Shown piece after piece: positions 62,698 to 64,000 of a DNA stretch of 64,000 nt (its first letter is position 1; every line of letters starts with the position of its first letter). The stretch is taken from NCBI RefSeq assembly GCF_900110245.1, contig NZ_FOCZ01000010.1, positions 124,001 to 188,000 on the forward strand, read 5' to 3'. Source of the stretch: Niastella yeongjuensis. GTDB taxonomy: Bacteria > Bacteroidota > Bacteroidia > Chitinophagales > Chitinophagaceae. The position numbers and the translations under genes are program-made. The notes below the pieces were generated by a model, which made no database searches, was not told the DNA's origin, and worked only from the letters and a program-made list of their open reading frames with translations.

Positions 62698-64000
62698 AAT
62701 GGACGTTTGTCATATGGCTGGCTGCGCAGGGAACGGTGGTGGTGGCCCAGGAAAAACCGCCCACACCGGTTAATGAACAACAACTGGAAATGCAGGCGGA
62801 ACGGGAAGAAGGGATAACAGAAGATGACAGCCAATGGCAGCAGTTGGAGTATTTACAGCAGCACCCCATTAATTTGAATACAGCTACCGAAAATGAATTA
62901 AAGAACCTGCGCCTGTTAACCGATCTGCAGATCAGTAACCTTTTATTATACCGGAGCCTGCTGGGGCCTTTATTACAGGTACACGAATTGCAGGCCGTTC
63001 CGGCGTGGGATGTGCCCACTATAAAGCGGTTATTGCCTTATATAGTTGTAAGTGATCCCAAAAACATCATTGAAAAGCTAGGCGAACGATTCCGGCAGGG
63101 CGAACAAACCCTTTTATTACGGTTGGCACAAACTGTAAATACATCCGGCGAAGCGGCAAAAGCAACCGACAGCTATTTGGGAAGTGCAGCGGCGGTGCTG
63201 GTGCGCTATAAATACAATTACAAAAACCTGTTGCAATTTGGCATAACAGGCGACAAAGATGCCGGAGAACAATTTTTTAAAGGCACGCAAAAGAACGGGT
63301 TCGATTTTTATTCCTTTCATTTCTTCGCCCGTAAACTGGGCATTATCCAATCACTGGCTATTGGTGATTTTACCATTGGGTTTGGACAGGGATTGATTCA
63401 ATGGCAGGGGATGGGGTTTAAAAAAAGCGCTGAGGTATTGAGTATAAAACGACAGGGCGCGACGCTGCAACCTTATAATTCGGCGGGGGAGTATAATTTT
63501 CACCGGGGTATTGGGGTTACATTACAGAAGAAAAACATCCAGTTTACAGCTTTTGGTTCGTACCGGAAGCTAAATACCAACCTCATAACGGATAGTTTGC
63601 TGAATTCGCCGGGATACATTTCCTCCATTATAACTACCGGGTATCACCGCACTATGGCCGAACTGAATGATCGCAACAATGTGCCCTGCATAACTACGGG
63701 CGCAGCTTTGAAACTGGCCAATAACCGGTCACATATAGGCGTTAATGCCGTTCAGTACTTGTTGTCGAATCCCCTGCAGCCCGGCGGCCAGGTATATGAC
63801 CAGTTTGCTATCAATGGCCGGAACTGGAGTAATTACAGCGTCGATTATAGTTATACGTTCCGAAATATGCATGTGTATGGAGAGGTGGCGGTTGATAAAT
63901 TGTTAAACCGGGCCATGATACATGGTTTGTTGGCCGGCCTTGATCCAAAAGTTGATCTTGCAATCGTGTATCGTTCTATTAACAACCGGTATCAGTCACT
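62694..64000 (+). CDS. Helix-hairpin-helix (ComEA-like) envelope protein (5' part)
   Basis: Open to the end of the window, at least 435 residues. GTG start at 62694 overlaps the previous stop. Signal peptide KWTFVIWLAAQGTVVVAQ; a ComEA-type helix-hairpin-helix from about residue 50 (INLNTATENELKNLRLLTDLQISNLLLYRSLLG, VHELQAVPAWDVPTIKRLLPYI); then a long strand-rich region typical of an outer-membrane barrel (VLVRYKYNYKNLLQFGI, LAIGDFTIGFGQGLIQWQGMG). Its function is unknown; DNA binding in the periplasm is an inference from the hairpin-helix pattern. Confidence 0.75.
   Translation, partial: MKWTFVIWLAAQGTVVVAQEKPPTPVNEQQLEMQAEREEGITEDDSQWQQLEYLQQHPINLNTATENELKNLRLLTDLQISNLLLYRSLLGPLLQVHELQAVPAWDVPTIKRLLPYIVVSDPKNIIEKLGERFRQGEQTLLLRLAQTVNTSGEAAKATDSYLGSAAAVLVRYKYNYKNLLQFGITGDKDAGEQFFKGTQKNGFDFYSFHFFARKLGIIQSLAIGDFTIGFGQGLIQWQGMGFKKSAEVLSIKRQGATLQPYNSAGEYNFHRGIGVTLQKKNIQFTAFGSYRKLNTNLITDSLLNSPGYISSIITTGYHRTMAELNDRNNVPCITTGAALKLANNRSHIGVNAVQYLLSNPLQPGGQVYDQFAINGRNWSNYSVDYSYTFRNMHVYGEVAVDKLLNRAMIHGLLAGLDPKVDLAIVYRSINNRYQS

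Noticed and set aside
1-64000. CRISPR arrays, tRNA or rRNA genes, transposases or prophage genes
   Set aside because: No spaced direct repeats, cloverleaf, rRNA-like or mobile-element signatures were found on either strand.

Overview
The window looks like a chromosomal segment of a Bacteroidota bacterium, most likely Chitinophagaceae (Niastella/Chitinophaga-like). Evidence: Bacteroidota-type promoters (TTTG, about 19 bp, TAnnTTTG), families typical of the phylum (PorT-like and DUF6089 outer-membrane barrels, DUF4476, PorE-like PD40/OmpA protein, a T9SS-tail-like secreted protein, GIN/DUF2807-like protein, long SecA with SEC-C tail, MaeB with a phosphotransacetylase domain) and almost no Shine-Dalgarno sites. 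No tRNA, rRNA, CRISPR array, transposase or prophage was seen. Most of the window is housekeeping; both ends cut through genes.

Layout. 1-3922: thrA (3' part)-thrB-thrC. 4061-7482: the oppositely oriented methionine unit, read right to left as promoter, SAM-I riboswitch, terminator, cystathionine gamma-synthase/lyase, a QueF-fold protein that lacks the catalytic cysteine, and a second homoserine dehydrogenase. 7503-10509: three tandem PorT-like barrels and an OmpA lipoprotein. 10734-14190: uvrA and a 5'(3')-deoxyribonucleotidase. 14539-18518: T9SS-tail-like protein, DUF6089 barrel, ElaA-type acetyltransferase, rarA, a four-helix membrane protein. 18597-24169: aspS, two MtfA-like zinc peptidases, a membrane protein, an FAD oxidoreductase. 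24344-31589: a 2034-residue alpha-2-macroglobulin with thioester motif, and a DUF4476 protein. 31673-36878: sucD, MlaF/MlaE-like transporter, malic enzyme. 37216-41313: an unrecognised secreted protein, then an autoregulated-looking ABC transporter/GntR(YtrA) cluster with a GIN-like protein and a small ORF. 41372-44392: M20 amidohydrolase, a broken ParE toxin with intact antitoxin, SPOR protein, deoC. 44494-50531: two secreted amidohydrolase-fold proteins, a cytochrome c lipoprotein, a DUF1080 lipoprotein. 50666-52970: two carboxyl-methyltransferase-family genes and a lipoprotein. 53083-61768: secA, dprA, PorE-like protein, queE, folD. 61849-64000: an envelope barrel and a helix-hairpin-helix/barrel protein running off the window.

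How the genes work together. Homoserine is made by two enzymes: ThrA in the threonine operon and a monofunctional Hom under SAM control, so the threonine and methionine branches appear to have separate supplies. The QueF-like protein inside the SAM-controlled operon is the most unusual gene: fold and NADPH-site motif are recognisable but the nucleophilic Cys is Gly. The GntR/ABC cluster carries a perfect 8-6-8 palindrome at the predicted transcription start, fitting self-repression. At least six intergenic sites carry quasi-repeat hairpins built from short repeated words, two of them copies of one family. Several genes (folD, queE, the FAD oxidoreductase) have the -7 box within a few bases of the start codon, suggesting very short or absent leaders.
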